From Muraenolepis orangiensis (lineage: Eukaryota > Chordata > Actinopteri > Gadiformes > Muraenolepididae), in contig CM051000.1 of the NCBI GenBank assembly GCA_027704905.1, positions 14,421,514 through 14,485,513 of the forward strand: DNA of 64,000 nt, given 5' to 3'. Within the stretch, counting starts at the first letter, position 1; each line of letters opens with the position of its first letter. The notes below the pieces were generated by a model. The model saw only the letters and a list, made by a program, of their open reading frames with translations, was not told the origin of the DNA and ran no database searches. Of this stretch, positions 50,999 through 63,989 are shown one piece after another. A program made the translations under genes and the position numbers.

Positions 50999-51453
50999 TT
51001 ATTGAGGCTTTAATAAGCTGGTCCTCACACCGCTCTTATCTCCATTATTGTCCTCCTCTGAGAAGCAGCAAACACAGCGGGCAGCCTTCTGGGCTGAGGA
51101 TATTGTGGGCTGCAAAGTAAATGAGAGGTAGGCCTCTCTCCACCTAGAGAAGAGGACTCCCACTTATTCCTTAGCACTTGGCTAATCAGGGTAACCCCCC
51201 CCCCCTCCCACACACACATACACACACACTCTGAGTGGTTGGCCTATTTGTCAATGCTGAATTTACTTGCCTTGACAACAGGTCGGATGCACGTGTGTGT
51301 GTTTTAGCATGAGCACAATCATGGTGTGCATACAATGATGTTTATTGCGGGTTATATAAATCAAATTATTATCCTGAAAGAGGCAACTGTGTGTGTGTGT
51401 GTGTGTCACAATCAAGGCTAGGGTAATGCACTGCCAAACCCGGGTGTACTGTT
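50999..51453. other. no gene seen
   Basis: Unique-looking sequence with a C run near 51197-51207 and a short GT run at 51390-51407, ending at the TSD of the solo LTR. Confidence 0.55.
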
Positions 51454-51575
51454 GTAACTGTCACGGTTATGGTGGTTGACAGGGGGCATGGCCAAGGCGC
51501 GGGCTTTGGCAGTGCACACACATACCTGTCGGCAATTGCTGATAATGATTAGGTTAATCACCTCACCTGGGGGTG

Positions 51576-51583
51576 TATATATA
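51576..51583 (+). promoter_or_regulatory. LTR TATA box
   Basis: TATATATA about 117 bp into the LTR, at the expected place for the U3 promoter. Transcription would start a few tens of bases downstream. Confidence 0.6.
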
Positions 51584-51662
51584 CCCTGGCGTCCTGTTAC
51601 TTCGGGGCTAGGTCGTACTACTTACTACATTGTACTCTCTGGACGGAATCGTTACGCCGATG

Positions 51663-52100
51663 TCCCGGTATCCAGATTACTCGCCTGTCCCGCGTCACTC
51701 GCCGGTCTAATACCTGTCGCTACTCCAACCTCCCGGTATCCAGACCCCTCACCTGTCCCGCGTTACTCTCCGGTCTAATACCTGTCGCTACTTCGACCTC
51801 CCGGTATCCAGACTCCTCTCCCATCCCGGACTACTCGCCTGTCTAGTACCTGTCGCTACTCCGACCTCCCGGTATCCAGACCCCTTACCTGTCCCGCGTT
51901 ACTCTCCGGTCTAATACCTGTCGCTACTTCGACCTCTCGGTATCCAGACTCCTCTCCCGTCCCGGTCTACTACCTGTCGGTACTCCGCTGATCGACTTCC
52001 CGGTATCCAGACTCCTCGACCGTCCCGGACCACGTGCCAGTCTACTACCTGCCGGTACTCCGCTGATCGACTTCCCGGTATCCAGACCCCTGGCCCCGAT
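51663..52100 (+). repeat. 68-bp tandem repeat inside the LTR
   Basis: Seven units, each starting with (or close to) TCCCGGTATCCAGA, begin at 51663, 51731, 51799, 51867, 51935, 51998 and 52073. The first four intervals are exactly 68 bp; the last two are 63 and 75. The truncated LTR at 62.1 kb carries only about one and a half units. Confidence 0.9.
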
Positions 52101-52131
52101 CACTCTCTGTTGTCTTTTTGTAATAAAGCTT

Positions 52132-52137
52132 CACGTT
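52132..52137 (+). terminator. LTR polyadenylation signal
   Basis: AATAAA followed by GCTTCACG, 61 bp before the LTR end. A matching AATAAA precedes the end of the second LTR at about 62196. Confidence 0.65.
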
Positions 52138-52441
52138 ATCGCTTTACTGTGTCGTTGGTCTGCGTTCTGGGTCCTACCAAAACTCCTCCCTTGTGACAGT
52201 AACATCACCCACTTCCACTCAATATGACCAAGATGGCGACGTGTAAACATCTTGACGCCCAGCGTCTGACCAGTTTTTGCAAATTAGCAATAATATACTA
52301 CATTAACTAATATACTAACAATTCTTAGTCTGGTCACACAGAACAGTCTTGCTTTTATCACGTACACCTGACACAATCTTTTTGAAATTGGATTACATCA
52401 TTAATGTTTTTCCGAACTAAATTGTCAACCATAAACGGATT

Positions 52442-54800
52442 ATGGATTGCAACGTGATGATTTTCACAGAATCATGGCTTAACAGCGGAATCGCCAACAG
52501 TGCTATTGAGCTAACCGGGCTCACTCTACACAGAGAAAACAGATCAGCTGAGGGCTCCACGTGCAGCTGGATACTGGACCTCCTGTCGGACCGCCACCAG
52601 GTGGTGAGGATGGGCAGCACCACATCAGAGCCACTGACCCTCAACACGGGAGCCTCCCAGGGATGCGTGCTGAGCCCTCTCCTCTACTCCCTCTACACCC
52701 ACGACTGCATGGCTATGCACAGCTCCAACGTCATCGTCAAGTTTGCTGACGACACGACAGTGATGGGCCTGATCGCCGGCGACGACGAGACAGCCTACAG
52801 GGAGGAGGTCGGATCGCTGGAGCAGTGGTGCCAGGAGAACAGCCTCGCCCTCAACGTCAAGAAGACCAAGGAGCTGATCGTGGACTTCAGGAAGCAGAGG
52901 GGAGAGCACAGCCCTATCTCCATCGACGGCGTTGCAGTAGAGAGGGTCAGCAGCTTCAAGTTCCTCGGCGTGCACATCTCCGAGGACCTCACATGGTCCA
53001 CGCACACCACACACGTGGTGAAAAGGGCCCAACAACGCCTGTATTTCCTCAGGCGTCTGAAGAAATTCAGCATGGGCCCCCGCATCCTGAGAACATTATA
53101 ACGGCACCATCGAGAGTGTTCTTACAGGGTGTATCACCGCCTGGTACGGGAACTGCACCTTACTCGAGCGCAGAGCGCTTCAAAGGGTGGTGCGGACGGC
53201 CCAGTATATCGTTGGAGGTAAGCTCCGCTCCCTCCTGGATATATACAACCAGCGGTGCGTGGCCCAGGCCAAACGCATCATAAAAGACATTGCCCACCCC
53301 AGCCACGAACTGTACTCACTGTTACCGTCAGGCAGGCGATACCGCAGTATCAAGTGCCGTACAAATAGGCTTAGAGATAGCTACCACAGTCAGGCCATCA
53401 GGCTGCTGAACAAGGGCGTATAGCATATAACAATGTATATTTTCTTACATTGATTTATATATACATATTGCTCTTTTCTGTGCCGATATTTTGCATTTTA
53501 TAAATTGCATTTTAATTTTAATTTTTTTAACTTTATTCAATTTTTATTCTATTTTTATCAATTTTTTTCTTATTTTATAAGTCGTCAGGTATTGCAAATT
53601 CCACCAGCATGTCTCCTGCTCAACAAGAGGAGAGAGAACATTAGACCATGTTTACACTAACAAGGCTGATGCTTAGAAAGCCGTCCCCCTCCCCCACCTT
53701 GGGCAGAGTGATCATGTCCCTTTGTTCAGGCTGCAAGTACACACCACATCAAGCGTGTGAAGCTCACCGAAGCACAGGACATTCAAAGTGTGGCCAGAGG
53801 GAGCAGACTGAGTTGTAGAACCAGTTTCTACACACAGATTGGAGTCTGTTTGCCTCCCAGTCTACCCTAGACTCCCACACCGACATCGACTCCTATGCCT
53901 CTCTGTTTGGATACATCAACTCCAGCATTGACACTGTCACCACCCTCAATCAGATCACAACATTCCCCAACCAGAAGTCGTGGATGAACAGAGAGGTCTG
54001 CCTACTCCTAAAGGCACCTGACACTGCTTTTAGGTCGGGCGATGCACTGGCCTACTACTTAGCCAGGGCTAACCTGAAAAAGGGCATCAAGTTGGCCAAG
54101 CTCAACCACAAGCTTAGGGTTGAAGACCACTTCAACAACTCTGATCCCCGACGCATGTGGCAGGGCATCCAGGCCATTACGGATTACAAACCCTCCAACA
54201 ACTCCCCCCAACCAGTGACTCATCCCTCGCTGACAAGCTCGATAATTTTTATGCTCACTACGACCGGAACAACCCCGAACTGCCCCCCAGGGCTACTCTC
54301 CCCGCTGACCACCAACCCCTTACCCTATCCCCCACAGACGTGCGTGCGGCACTGAGCAGAACAAATGCGCATAAGGCAGCTGGTCCTGATGGCATCCCCG
54401 GTTGCGTGCTCAGGAACTGCACTGAGCAGCTGACCGAGGTCCTTACTAACATTTTTTAACATGTCACTAGCTTAGGCAGTTAGGTCCCAGCGTGCTTTAA
54501 AACCACATCCATTGTGCCAGTGCCAAAACACTCCTCTGCAGCAAGCCTCAACGACTTCCGCCCTGTTGCACTCACCCCCATTATCATGAAGTGCTTCGAG
54601 CACAGAGGACACCATTTCCTGAGCTCTTCACTCCGCTCTCTCTCACCTGGATGAGAGCAACACCCATGTGAGAATGCTGTTCATTAACTTCAGCTCACCA
54701 TTTAACACCACCATCCCCTTCAAACTCCTCTTCAAACTTGGTGTCCATTCTTGAAAACCAAGAATCTTGACATTAACCCTTATGTTTGTAACTGGTTATT
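52442..54800 (+). mobile_element. older L2-like LINE, split by an L2-A copy
   Basis: The first part (52442-52555) encodes an endonuclease start (VMIFTESWLNSGI, ELTGLTLHR). After the L2-A block (52556-53605) the same type of element continues: LDHV.TNKA (53640), SDHV, then SYASL..YINSSIDTVTT..QITTFPNQKSWMNREV (53895-54000), ARANLKKGIKLAKLNHKLRVEDHF and RMWQGIQAITDY (54070-54190), and RT fingers AALSRTNAHKAAGPDGIPGC (54340-54410). It decays by about 54800. The middle of the endonuclease is missing. The L2-A block therefore sits in a deleted or replaced segment. Multiple frameshifts make it non-functional. Confidence 0.75.
52556..53605 (+). mobile_element. L2-A LINE, 5'-truncated
   Basis: It encodes the L2-A RT from STCSWILDLLSDR to the C-terminus LLNKGV (53423), closely similar to the copy at 4566-6947, including KFADDTTVMGL. 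RT motif B reads TGASQGC here instead of TGAPQGC. A frameshift near 53100 breaks the frame, which resumes at 53187. The 3' UTR follows but stops near 53600 without the ACTTG tail, so the 3' end was also lost. Confidence 0.9.
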
Positions 54801-55129
54801 AGACTTCCCATCCTCCTTTTTTTTTTTCACCATTTAATTTTGTGTGGCAAAAAAATCAGCTGAAACCATCTGACCGAGACCGCTTAAAATTAAGAATCTG
54901 GTTGCAGCGGGGTGAGAGCGTGGAGTATGCAGAGCGGGTATCCGGTGAGGCCGTCTTATCTGAACCTCGCTAAGAGGCTGTGGGCCGCGCCCTCAGATGA
55001 ACCCTGTGGTGCAACACGGCCGGCAGGGGTGAGGCAGGAGAGTTATTGACGAGGGCTCACCAAGATCAGCTGTGGAGGGTTTTTAGAGAGGTAGTTAACA
55101 CTCCCGTAAGCCTGATTCTTTCTTTTTTT
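54801..55129. other. unassigned, partly GC-rich
   Basis: 54880-55100 is a GC-richer block (GGTGAGAGCGTGGAGTATGC to AGATCAGCTGTGGAGGGTTT) lying between two LINE remnants. No protein, tRNA or repeat termini were recognised. It may be part of another repeat. Confidence 0.4.
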
Positions 55130-55800
55130 GTGTAACAAGTACAATGGAATGCTTACTCCCCCATTCACTCTTGCATGATGAATTCAAACAGTACTATACA
55201 AGACTTTACTCACTTCACTATACTATACAATACTTTAAACAACACTATATATTACTCTACTATAATATAAACAATAAACAACACTATTCTATAGCGGCAG
55301 TAGCTCAGGAGGTAGAGTAGGTTGTCTGACAACTGGAAGGGTTGCTGGTTTGATCCTCCGGCTCCACCTCGCCAAGTGTCGAGGTGTCCTTGAGCAAGGC
55401 ACCCTAACCCTGACTGCCCTTGACCTGCTGGCTGTCTCCTTGCATGGCTGACTCCGCCGTCGGTGTGTGAATGTGTGTATGAATGGGTGAGTGTGAGGAT
55501 TGACTTGTAAAGCGCTTTGAGTGGCCGCACTGGTTAGAAAAGCATGATATAAATGCAGTCCATTTACCATTTACCATGAAAATACTAGATACAAAAAAAA
55601 GATCAATAAGAACAGTTAAGTGCCTGATGGATGATGTATAGATATTGCGGATGGTGCAAAAATAAAGTAATTTTAAGTGCAGCTCCGTAGTGATAGCAGC
55701 TTCATCAACAATAAAAGTACCGTACAGTCATGATTATGAATCCAGTAAGTCCAGTAAAGAAGTATGACACATGTGTAAAGTAATTGTGCGCACAAATGAA
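55130..55800 (-). mobile_element. L2-C LINE 3' UTR, split by a SINE
   Basis: The plus-strand text AAGTACAATGGAATGCTTAC (55138) and, further on, AATCCAGTAAGTCCAGTAAAG (55739) corresponds to the two ends of the 3' UTR seen at 29310-29600. A tRNA-derived SINE (55290-55576) lies between them. No coding part was recognised. Confidence 0.65.
55290..55576 (+). mobile_element. tRNA-derived SINE
   Basis: The 5' part has an A box (TAGCTCAGGAGG, about 55301-55312) and a B box-like GGTTTGATCC (55347-55356), the internal RNA polymerase III promoter inherited from a tRNA. The body includes GTGTCCTTGAGCAAGGCACC and AAAGCGCTTTGAGTGG, motifs common in teleost SINEs, and the tail is CATTTACCATTTACC. About 287 bp. 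No clear target-site duplication was seen. It is not a functional tRNA gene. Confidence 0.85.
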
Positions 55801-56175
55801 TAAATGAGAATCGTATCTGTGTTGTTATCTGTTATATTACAGTGTTACGTTGATTTGTTTGTCTTTCTCGGCCCATGCACTACGCATTTGAGTGGTTTTG
55901 TGTTGGAAAAACAATGCAACCAATCAGATATTTTTCTGGGTTGCTGGGAAGAATATCCTTCAACCAAAGTATTCCCGATTGCTTTGGCCCTTAGACTGAA
56001 TGAGAGCGTACGTTTGGATTGACAATTTGATCAACCAATCATATAGTGATTTGTAGCCAATGGGCGTATTCTTTCAGATTTCCCCACAGCTCAATAGGGA
56101 GCTAGAAGGTATACTTGCTGGAGCGAGAGTGGATCTAGCGTAGTGCTACGTTTTTTGTACGTAGGTTTTTTACGT
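55801..56175. other. unique sequence upstream of hAT fragment
   Basis: A CCAATCA-containing stretch (55918-56050) and several inverted CCAAT motifs, but no gene structure is supported. Confidence 0.4.
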
Positions 56176-56179
56176 CAAA

Positions 56180-56480
56180 ATGGCAACAGGCGAAGATGAT
56201 GTCGTTGCGGATTTATTGTCGGAAACATTTTCAAGACGACCTTCAATGTAAAGATGGACATTATTAAAAAAGGCCGTCCAACGGCAGACAATTTTGAGCT
56301 GAATAAAGTTGTTAAAGTGTGTCGCTATTGTTCGCCATTTTCAGGTTAGCAACTGGGAAAGATACCCGTGGCTAACGGGCTCTACTAGCCACAAGAGGCT
56401 CTACTGATGGGAGTGCTTGCTATTTGGGACCGACCAGAGGGCATGTAATTGGAAAGGCAACATATTTTGGATCTGAAAAG
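56180..56480 (+). pseudogene. hAT transposase N-terminal fragment (TTF-type zinc finger)
   Basis: An ATG at 56180 opens MATGEDDVVADLLSETF, then the frame shifts to KMDIIKKGRPTADNFELNKVVKV (about 56250-56320), and then to WERYPWLTGSTSHKRLY-stop-WECLLFGTD (about 56350-56440). The YPWLTGS...RLY.WECLLF pattern is the start of the TTF-type zinc finger seen in hAT transposases and ZMYM1-like proteins, like the remnant at 1002-1460 but from another family. An in-frame TGA falls where a cysteine normally stands. At least two frameshifts are present. No terminal inverted repeats were identified around it. Confidence 0.7.
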
Positions 56481-56959
56481 CGATCAGCTTTATGACGGGT
56501 GGTCGAACAATTCATCCAGAAGGACAGGAGAATGGATTTGGTCTTTAAGTGATCATCATTGGTGAGTGAGACTCATTTGTCTTTACTGGTTTTGTCGCAG
56601 TGTTGCGTCTCGTTGAGCTGGTTGTTGCATTTTGTTTCCACACACTTGTTGAATGATTAGTTAATGGCAGTCTTGGGTTTGTTAAGCATTGTTGTGCATT
56701 TGAATTGAGAGTTTTGACTTGATCTTTCTTTGCATTGCTTAACGTGAAAAGACTTAACGTAACTAAGAGTTACAAAACCGCGATCAATAATCACCAAATT
56801 CTCTGGCATATGTCTTGCACTCACCTGTCAAAATATCTAAACTTAAATCCTCCCATTATGGACGTTATGTGACATTGAGTGTTTTCCTCTCTATTGAGCC
56901 AGTAAGGAAAAGTCTAAACTGAATTTTCGAATGGTGGTGGTGGTGGTGGTCTACAGCAA
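56481..56959. other. no gene seen
   Basis: Possible continuation of the hAT remnant, then AT-rich sequence and a short GGT repeat at 56934-56950. Confidence 0.5.
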
Positions 56960-57027
56960 GGGTTCCCAAAGTGGGGGTCCCGCAACCCTCCCCTCGGGGT
57001 CACAGGACCCCCACTTTGGGAGTGACC
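56960..57027. repeat. fold-back sequence, possible hAT MITE end
   Basis: GGGTTCCCAAAGTGGGGGTC at 56960-56979 pairs with GGACCCCCACTTTGGGAGT near 57005-57023. Its start resembles Charlie-type termini (CAGGGGTTCCCA), but the second terminus is not resolved. Confidence 0.55.
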
Positions 57028-57552
57028 CCTCATCGCAAGATGATTTCAGAATCCTCTTGATGTGACCCATGAGGTTTTTATTAGAATTGATTTATGAATT
57101 TAATTTTTTATTATAATTTGGATTATTGTTATTATTATTATTGTTAATAATAACGTGTGCATATATATTTTTATTATGTAAGTCTGTTACAGTCTGTCTG
57201 TTTTTAATATGCAAGGGTGACAAATAAAGGAATTCTGATTCCGACAGATTTACGACAGTTAATTTGCAGCTGAAACAAAGCCACCCAATCTTCGCGATCG
57301 CGAAATACACAATACAATACACATGTTAGATTTAGGCATTATTTAAAGGGGAGTATTCTGTACTGACCTTTAGGCACTTGCTGATACAATGTACAGATAA
57401 GAGTACTACATTTAATCCATTAATTAGCACAAATTAGCGGTGACGAAGCTACGCCTTCTTCCGTCGGCTGAAAATGTTGCACATGAACACAGCACAGATG
57501 GCTGACTAGCACATACGTTATGCGCCTGCGTGAGCGGAAATTACTCTCTTCA
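57028..57552. other. AT-rich sequence with a LINE-tail-like end
   Basis: ATT/AAT repeats at 57120-57155 and a GACAAATAAAGGAATTCTGA motif at 57218-57237, like the 3' tail of a non-LTR element. Confidence 0.45.
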
Positions 57553-57566
57553 CCAGCAGGTGGCGG
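57553..57566 (+). promoter_or_regulatory. candidate CTCF-type site
   Basis: CCAGCAGGTGGCGG fits the core of the vertebrate CTCF consensus. A single motif match by eye; not evidence of occupancy. Confidence 0.3.

Positions 57567-61117
<3,551 letters not shown>

Positions 61118-61160
<43 letters not shown>
61118..61160. repeat. (ATT)n microsatellite
   Basis: About 14 ATT units, close to the 3' end of the following minus-strand LINE. Confidence 0.97.
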
Positions 61161-61161
<1 letters not shown>

Positions 61162-61224
61162 CAGGCTATTACTATTTGTCAAATCAAAATGTGTTGCCAA
61201 GCTTAAGCGGTCACGGAAGTCAAT

Positions 61225-61890
61225 GAGAAGATAATAATAAATTATATTTATAAGCGCACTTTTAATTTGCATGGGCAAAACCCAAAGTGCTACAGAGTAA
61301 AAATGGTTTAAATTAAACGGAATAAAAGCAGCGACGTTTACGCCGGCATGGCAACCAGTGGTTTTTTTTTTTATCTAGTGAAAAGCTATTCTAAAAATAT
61401 ATGTTTTTAGGCCTTTTTTTAAAACATCCACAGTCTGTGGTGTCCTCAGCTGGTTTGGGAGGGCATTCCACAGTCTCAGAGCAGCGGAGCAGAAGGCTCG
61501 GTCTCCCATGGTTTTCAGTTTGGTCCTGGGGGGAAGGAGGAGGTTTGCCTTTTCAGAGCGTAGGCTCCTCGTGGAGGTTTGTGGGGTGAGAAGTTCTTTG
61601 ATGTATGAGGGAGCATTTCCATGAATGCACTGATAGGTGAAGAGGGTGATTTTGTAGTCAATGCTGAGTAAGACCGGGAGCCAGTGCAATGATTTGAGTA
61701 TCGGCGTGATGTGTTCATACGTCCGCACTCTCATCAGGATCCTAGCAGCACTGTTCTGGATGTATTGCAGCTTCTGGATGTTCTTGGTAGGAATCCCAAT
61801 GAGAAGTGCGTTACAGTAGTCTAGCCTGGAGGAGACAAAGGCGTGGACAAGCTTTTCAGCATCTGACAGACTGAGTGTGGGGCGATATCG
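61225..61890 (-). mobile_element. LINE 3' end (another non-LTR family)
   Basis: At 61734-61375 the minus strand encodes the C-terminal RT/linker region: LKSLHWLPVLLSIDYKI, LFTYQCIHG, SRSLRSEKANLLLPP, RAFCSAALRLWNALPNQLR. Upstream (to about 61890) the frame continues with HAFVSSRLDYCNALL-type text and IQNSAARIL. This pattern is typical of jockey-superfamily LINE C-termini and differs from L2-A and L2-C. The 3' UTR ends near 61225 (TTATAAATATAATTTATTAT on the minus strand). Confidence 0.8.
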
Positions 61891-62077
61891 CTAAACTGAG
61901 TTTAGCGATATTTCTGAGGTGGTAGAAAGAGGTCTTGCATGTTTGTTTGATGTGGGAGTATCAAAAGATGTTTTGATACCGACGCTGTACAACATTGCAC
62001 ACCGCAAACAATACCAAAAAGCTGTACCTACTCAACATAACGTGGTTGGTAAATGAATGAATATGAATAGAACAGAG
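61891..62077. other. no gene seen
   Basis: Spacer before the LTR remnant; a palindrome (GATATCGCTAAACTGAGTTTAGCGATAT) lies at 61882-61911. Confidence 0.55.
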
Positions 62078-62268
62078 TCATCCTCGCCTGTCCCAGACCA
62101 TCCGCCTGTCTGCTACCTGTCGGTACTACGCACCTCGACCTCCCGGTATCCAGACTCCTCGCCTGTCCCTGACCATTTCCACGTGTGTTTCGCAAATAAA
62201 CCACCTGTTCTCCCCTCTCTGGTCTGTTGTCTGCATTCGGGGTCCAACCCACACACTGCATTGTGACA
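62078..62268 (+). mobile_element. 5'-truncated LTR of a Gypsy-type element
   Basis: Contains one copy of the TCCCGGTATCCAGACTCCTC unit, an AATAAA near 62196 and an end reading CATTGTGACA, matching the 3' part of the solo LTR at 51459-52198. The U3 region and TSD are missing, so the 5' end was deleted. Immediately downstream comes a short leader and the gag start at 62282. Confidence 0.88.
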
Positions 62269-62281
62269 GAACGAAGCCACG

Positions 62282-63201
62282 ATGGACCTCGGCGACGCAG
62301 ACCAGATGAGACATGCAATCGTGAACTTACGAGCACAGCTGGAGCATGAGCGTTCGGAATGAGCGGAGGAACAGAAACGCACGGTAGCCACCTCGGCGTT
62401 CCTGGACGACCGTATTTCCAACCTCGAGGCAGTCGCTTCATTGCCAGCTTTGTTTGCCCCCCGTCCCTCGGAGCCCCATATTCCAGCCCCCAGGAAGTAC
62501 TCCGGGGATCCTGACAATTGTTGCGAGTTCCTAGTTCAGTGCAAACTTGCATTTCAGGCGCAACCATCCCGCTACGAACGAGAGGCAGCGAAGGTTGTGT
62601 ATGTGGTGAACCTGCTCGAGGGAGGTCCCCTCGCAATGTTCAACGTGCTCTATGAGCGGGGCTCTCACGTCACCCAAACCTTCGTGGATCTCTCTGGCGA
62701 GCTGAAGCGGTGTTTGACCACTCCATACATGGTCCACAGGCCGGACAACTCCTGCTGCGACTGAAACAGGGAAACCTCGGTCTCCGCGAGTATATCGCCC
62801 GGATTTGCCAGTTGGTGTTGGAGTCCGGGTGGAACGATGACTCGCTCTTATCAGCGTTCCAGAACGGACTCAACCGGGAGCTAGGTAAGGAGGTGGCGCT
62901 CCGGGGTGAGACAGGTACTCTGGATGAGGCCATCCAGAGGGCCATCCAGGTTTCGGACCTAACAGTGCAATGGGAGGACGGTCAGGTTCCTTCCAGGAGC
63001 CTTTCTCGTTCCGCGGAGGGAAGGGGCTATGCCAGGCCCGCTTCTTCCTTCACAGAGGAGCCAATGCAAGTGGACCGGGTGCATCTATTTCATCAGGAAC
63101 AGAGGCGGAGGACGGACTCGGGAGCTTGCTTCTACTATGGAGGAATGGGGCATTCCTGCAGCGTCTGCCCTCGTCGGCCAAAACAGCAGGCCCCTCAGTG
63201 A
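62282..63201 (+). pseudogene. gag of a Ty3/Gypsy-type retrotransposon, broken
   Basis: Gag would form the particle that packages the element RNA. An ATG 14 bp after the LTR starts MDLGDADQMRHAIVNLRAQL with a coiled-coil-like pattern; a TGA interrupts it at about 62360. The same frame reopens and carries the capsid-like region (KYSGDPDNCCEFLVQCKLAF) until 62764. A frameshift near 62710 moves to the frame ending at 63201 (GNLGLREYIARICQLVLESG). Near the C-terminus a CCHC-type zinc knuckle is recognisable as CFYYGGMGHSCSVC, in which the second cysteine position is tyrosine. With one stop, at least one frameshift and a damaged knuckle, it is not functional. Codon use is GC-rich compared with the surrounding intron-like DNA. 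Confidence 0.85.
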
Positions 63202-63989
63202 CGGCGGGGTCCCTGAGGAGCCAGAATGCGACCCGATCTCCAGCTGCGTCGGCAAGTTCCCATTTTGAAGCACACCTCCTTTGGGCCAAGGAGGTGCTCC
63301 CGGTACACGTTTTGGTGGATTCAGGAGCCGATGCCAGCTTTATTGATGCCTCCCTGGTCGCACGGGCCGATATCCCCACCGAGTGCTTACAGTCGCCACT
63401 CGACGTGAACTCACTGGACGGCAAGCCTCTGACCAGGATCACTCATCGGTCAATCCCGCTCACCTTGGTGCTGTCAGGGAATCACAGGGAGAGCATTCAC
63501 CTGCACGTTATCTCCTCCCCCCATACCCCAGTAGTATTGGGTAGGCCGTGGCTGGCGATTCACAATCCACACATCAACTGGTCAGTAGGCTCCGTGATCA
63601 GCTGGAGTGTGTTCTGTTATTCTCATTGCCTCCGGTCCGCCCTAGCGCCACACAATTCCCCCACCGGCCCGGTTCCGAGCCCACCCGATCTCTCCTCCGT
63701 TCCCCACGTGTACCACGACATCGGGGAGGTGTTCTTTAAGCAATGGGCCATTTCCCTATCCCCCCACAGTTCATATGACTGCGCCATCGACCTCCTTCCC
63801 GGCGCTCCTCTGCTGGTCAGTCGGCTCTACAACCTGTCCCGGCCCGAGAGGGAGACGATGGAGACCTACATCCATGACTCTCTGGCAGCGGGGCTGATCA
63901 GACCCTCGTCGTCGCCCGTCGGTTCGGGTTTTTTTTCCATCACCAAGAAGGATCACACGTTACGGCCGTGTATCGACTTCCGGGCCTAA
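63202..63989 (+). pseudogene. pol of the same Gypsy-type element: protease and RT start, runs off window
   Basis: This frame (open from about 62970) follows gag in a different frame; whether that shift is a normal recoding site or damage is unclear. It encodes an aspartic protease with VDSGADASFID (active-site DSGA) and LGRPWLAIHNP (the flap/C-terminal part), then the pol linker, and then the RT N-terminus (YDCAIDLLPGAPL, RPSSSPVGSGFF, KKDHTLRPCIDFR). A stop at about 63987 results from a frame change at the very end, so the RT core, RNase H and integrase, if present, lie beyond the window. The family is the same as the solo LTR at 51.5 kb, as shown by LTR similarity. Confidence 0.85.

Larger units (their letters stand above)
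51459..52198 (+). mobile_element. solo LTR of a Gypsy-type retrotransposon, 5-bp TSD
   Basis: It starts TGTCACGG and ends TTGTGACA, so the ends are a short inverted repeat (TGTCAC/GTGACA). A perfect 5-bp TSD, GTAAC, flanks it at 51454-51458 and 52199-52203. It has a TATATATA box (51576-51583) and an AATAAA signal (52132-52137), setting the orientation to plus. No internal region is present, so it arose by recombination between two LTRs. Its 3' end and internal tandem units match the LTR remnant at 62078-62268, which is joined to gag-pol and thus identifies the family. Confidence 0.92.

Noticed and set aside
51663..52100. CRISPR-like regularly spaced repeat
   Set aside because: The 68-bp units are contiguous with no unique spacers, sit inside an LTR with a TSD, and the genome is vertebrate.
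55290..55365. tRNA gene
   Set aside because: A and B boxes are present, but the sequence continues into a SINE body and tail and does not fold into a complete tRNA that I could draw.
56180..56250. New short protein starting MATGEDDVVADLL
   Set aside because: It is the broken N-terminus of a hAT transposase whose remainder follows in other frames.
62028..62636. 202-codon minus-strand frame opposite gag
   Set aside because: Antisense shadow of the Gypsy-type gag and LTR; no domain.
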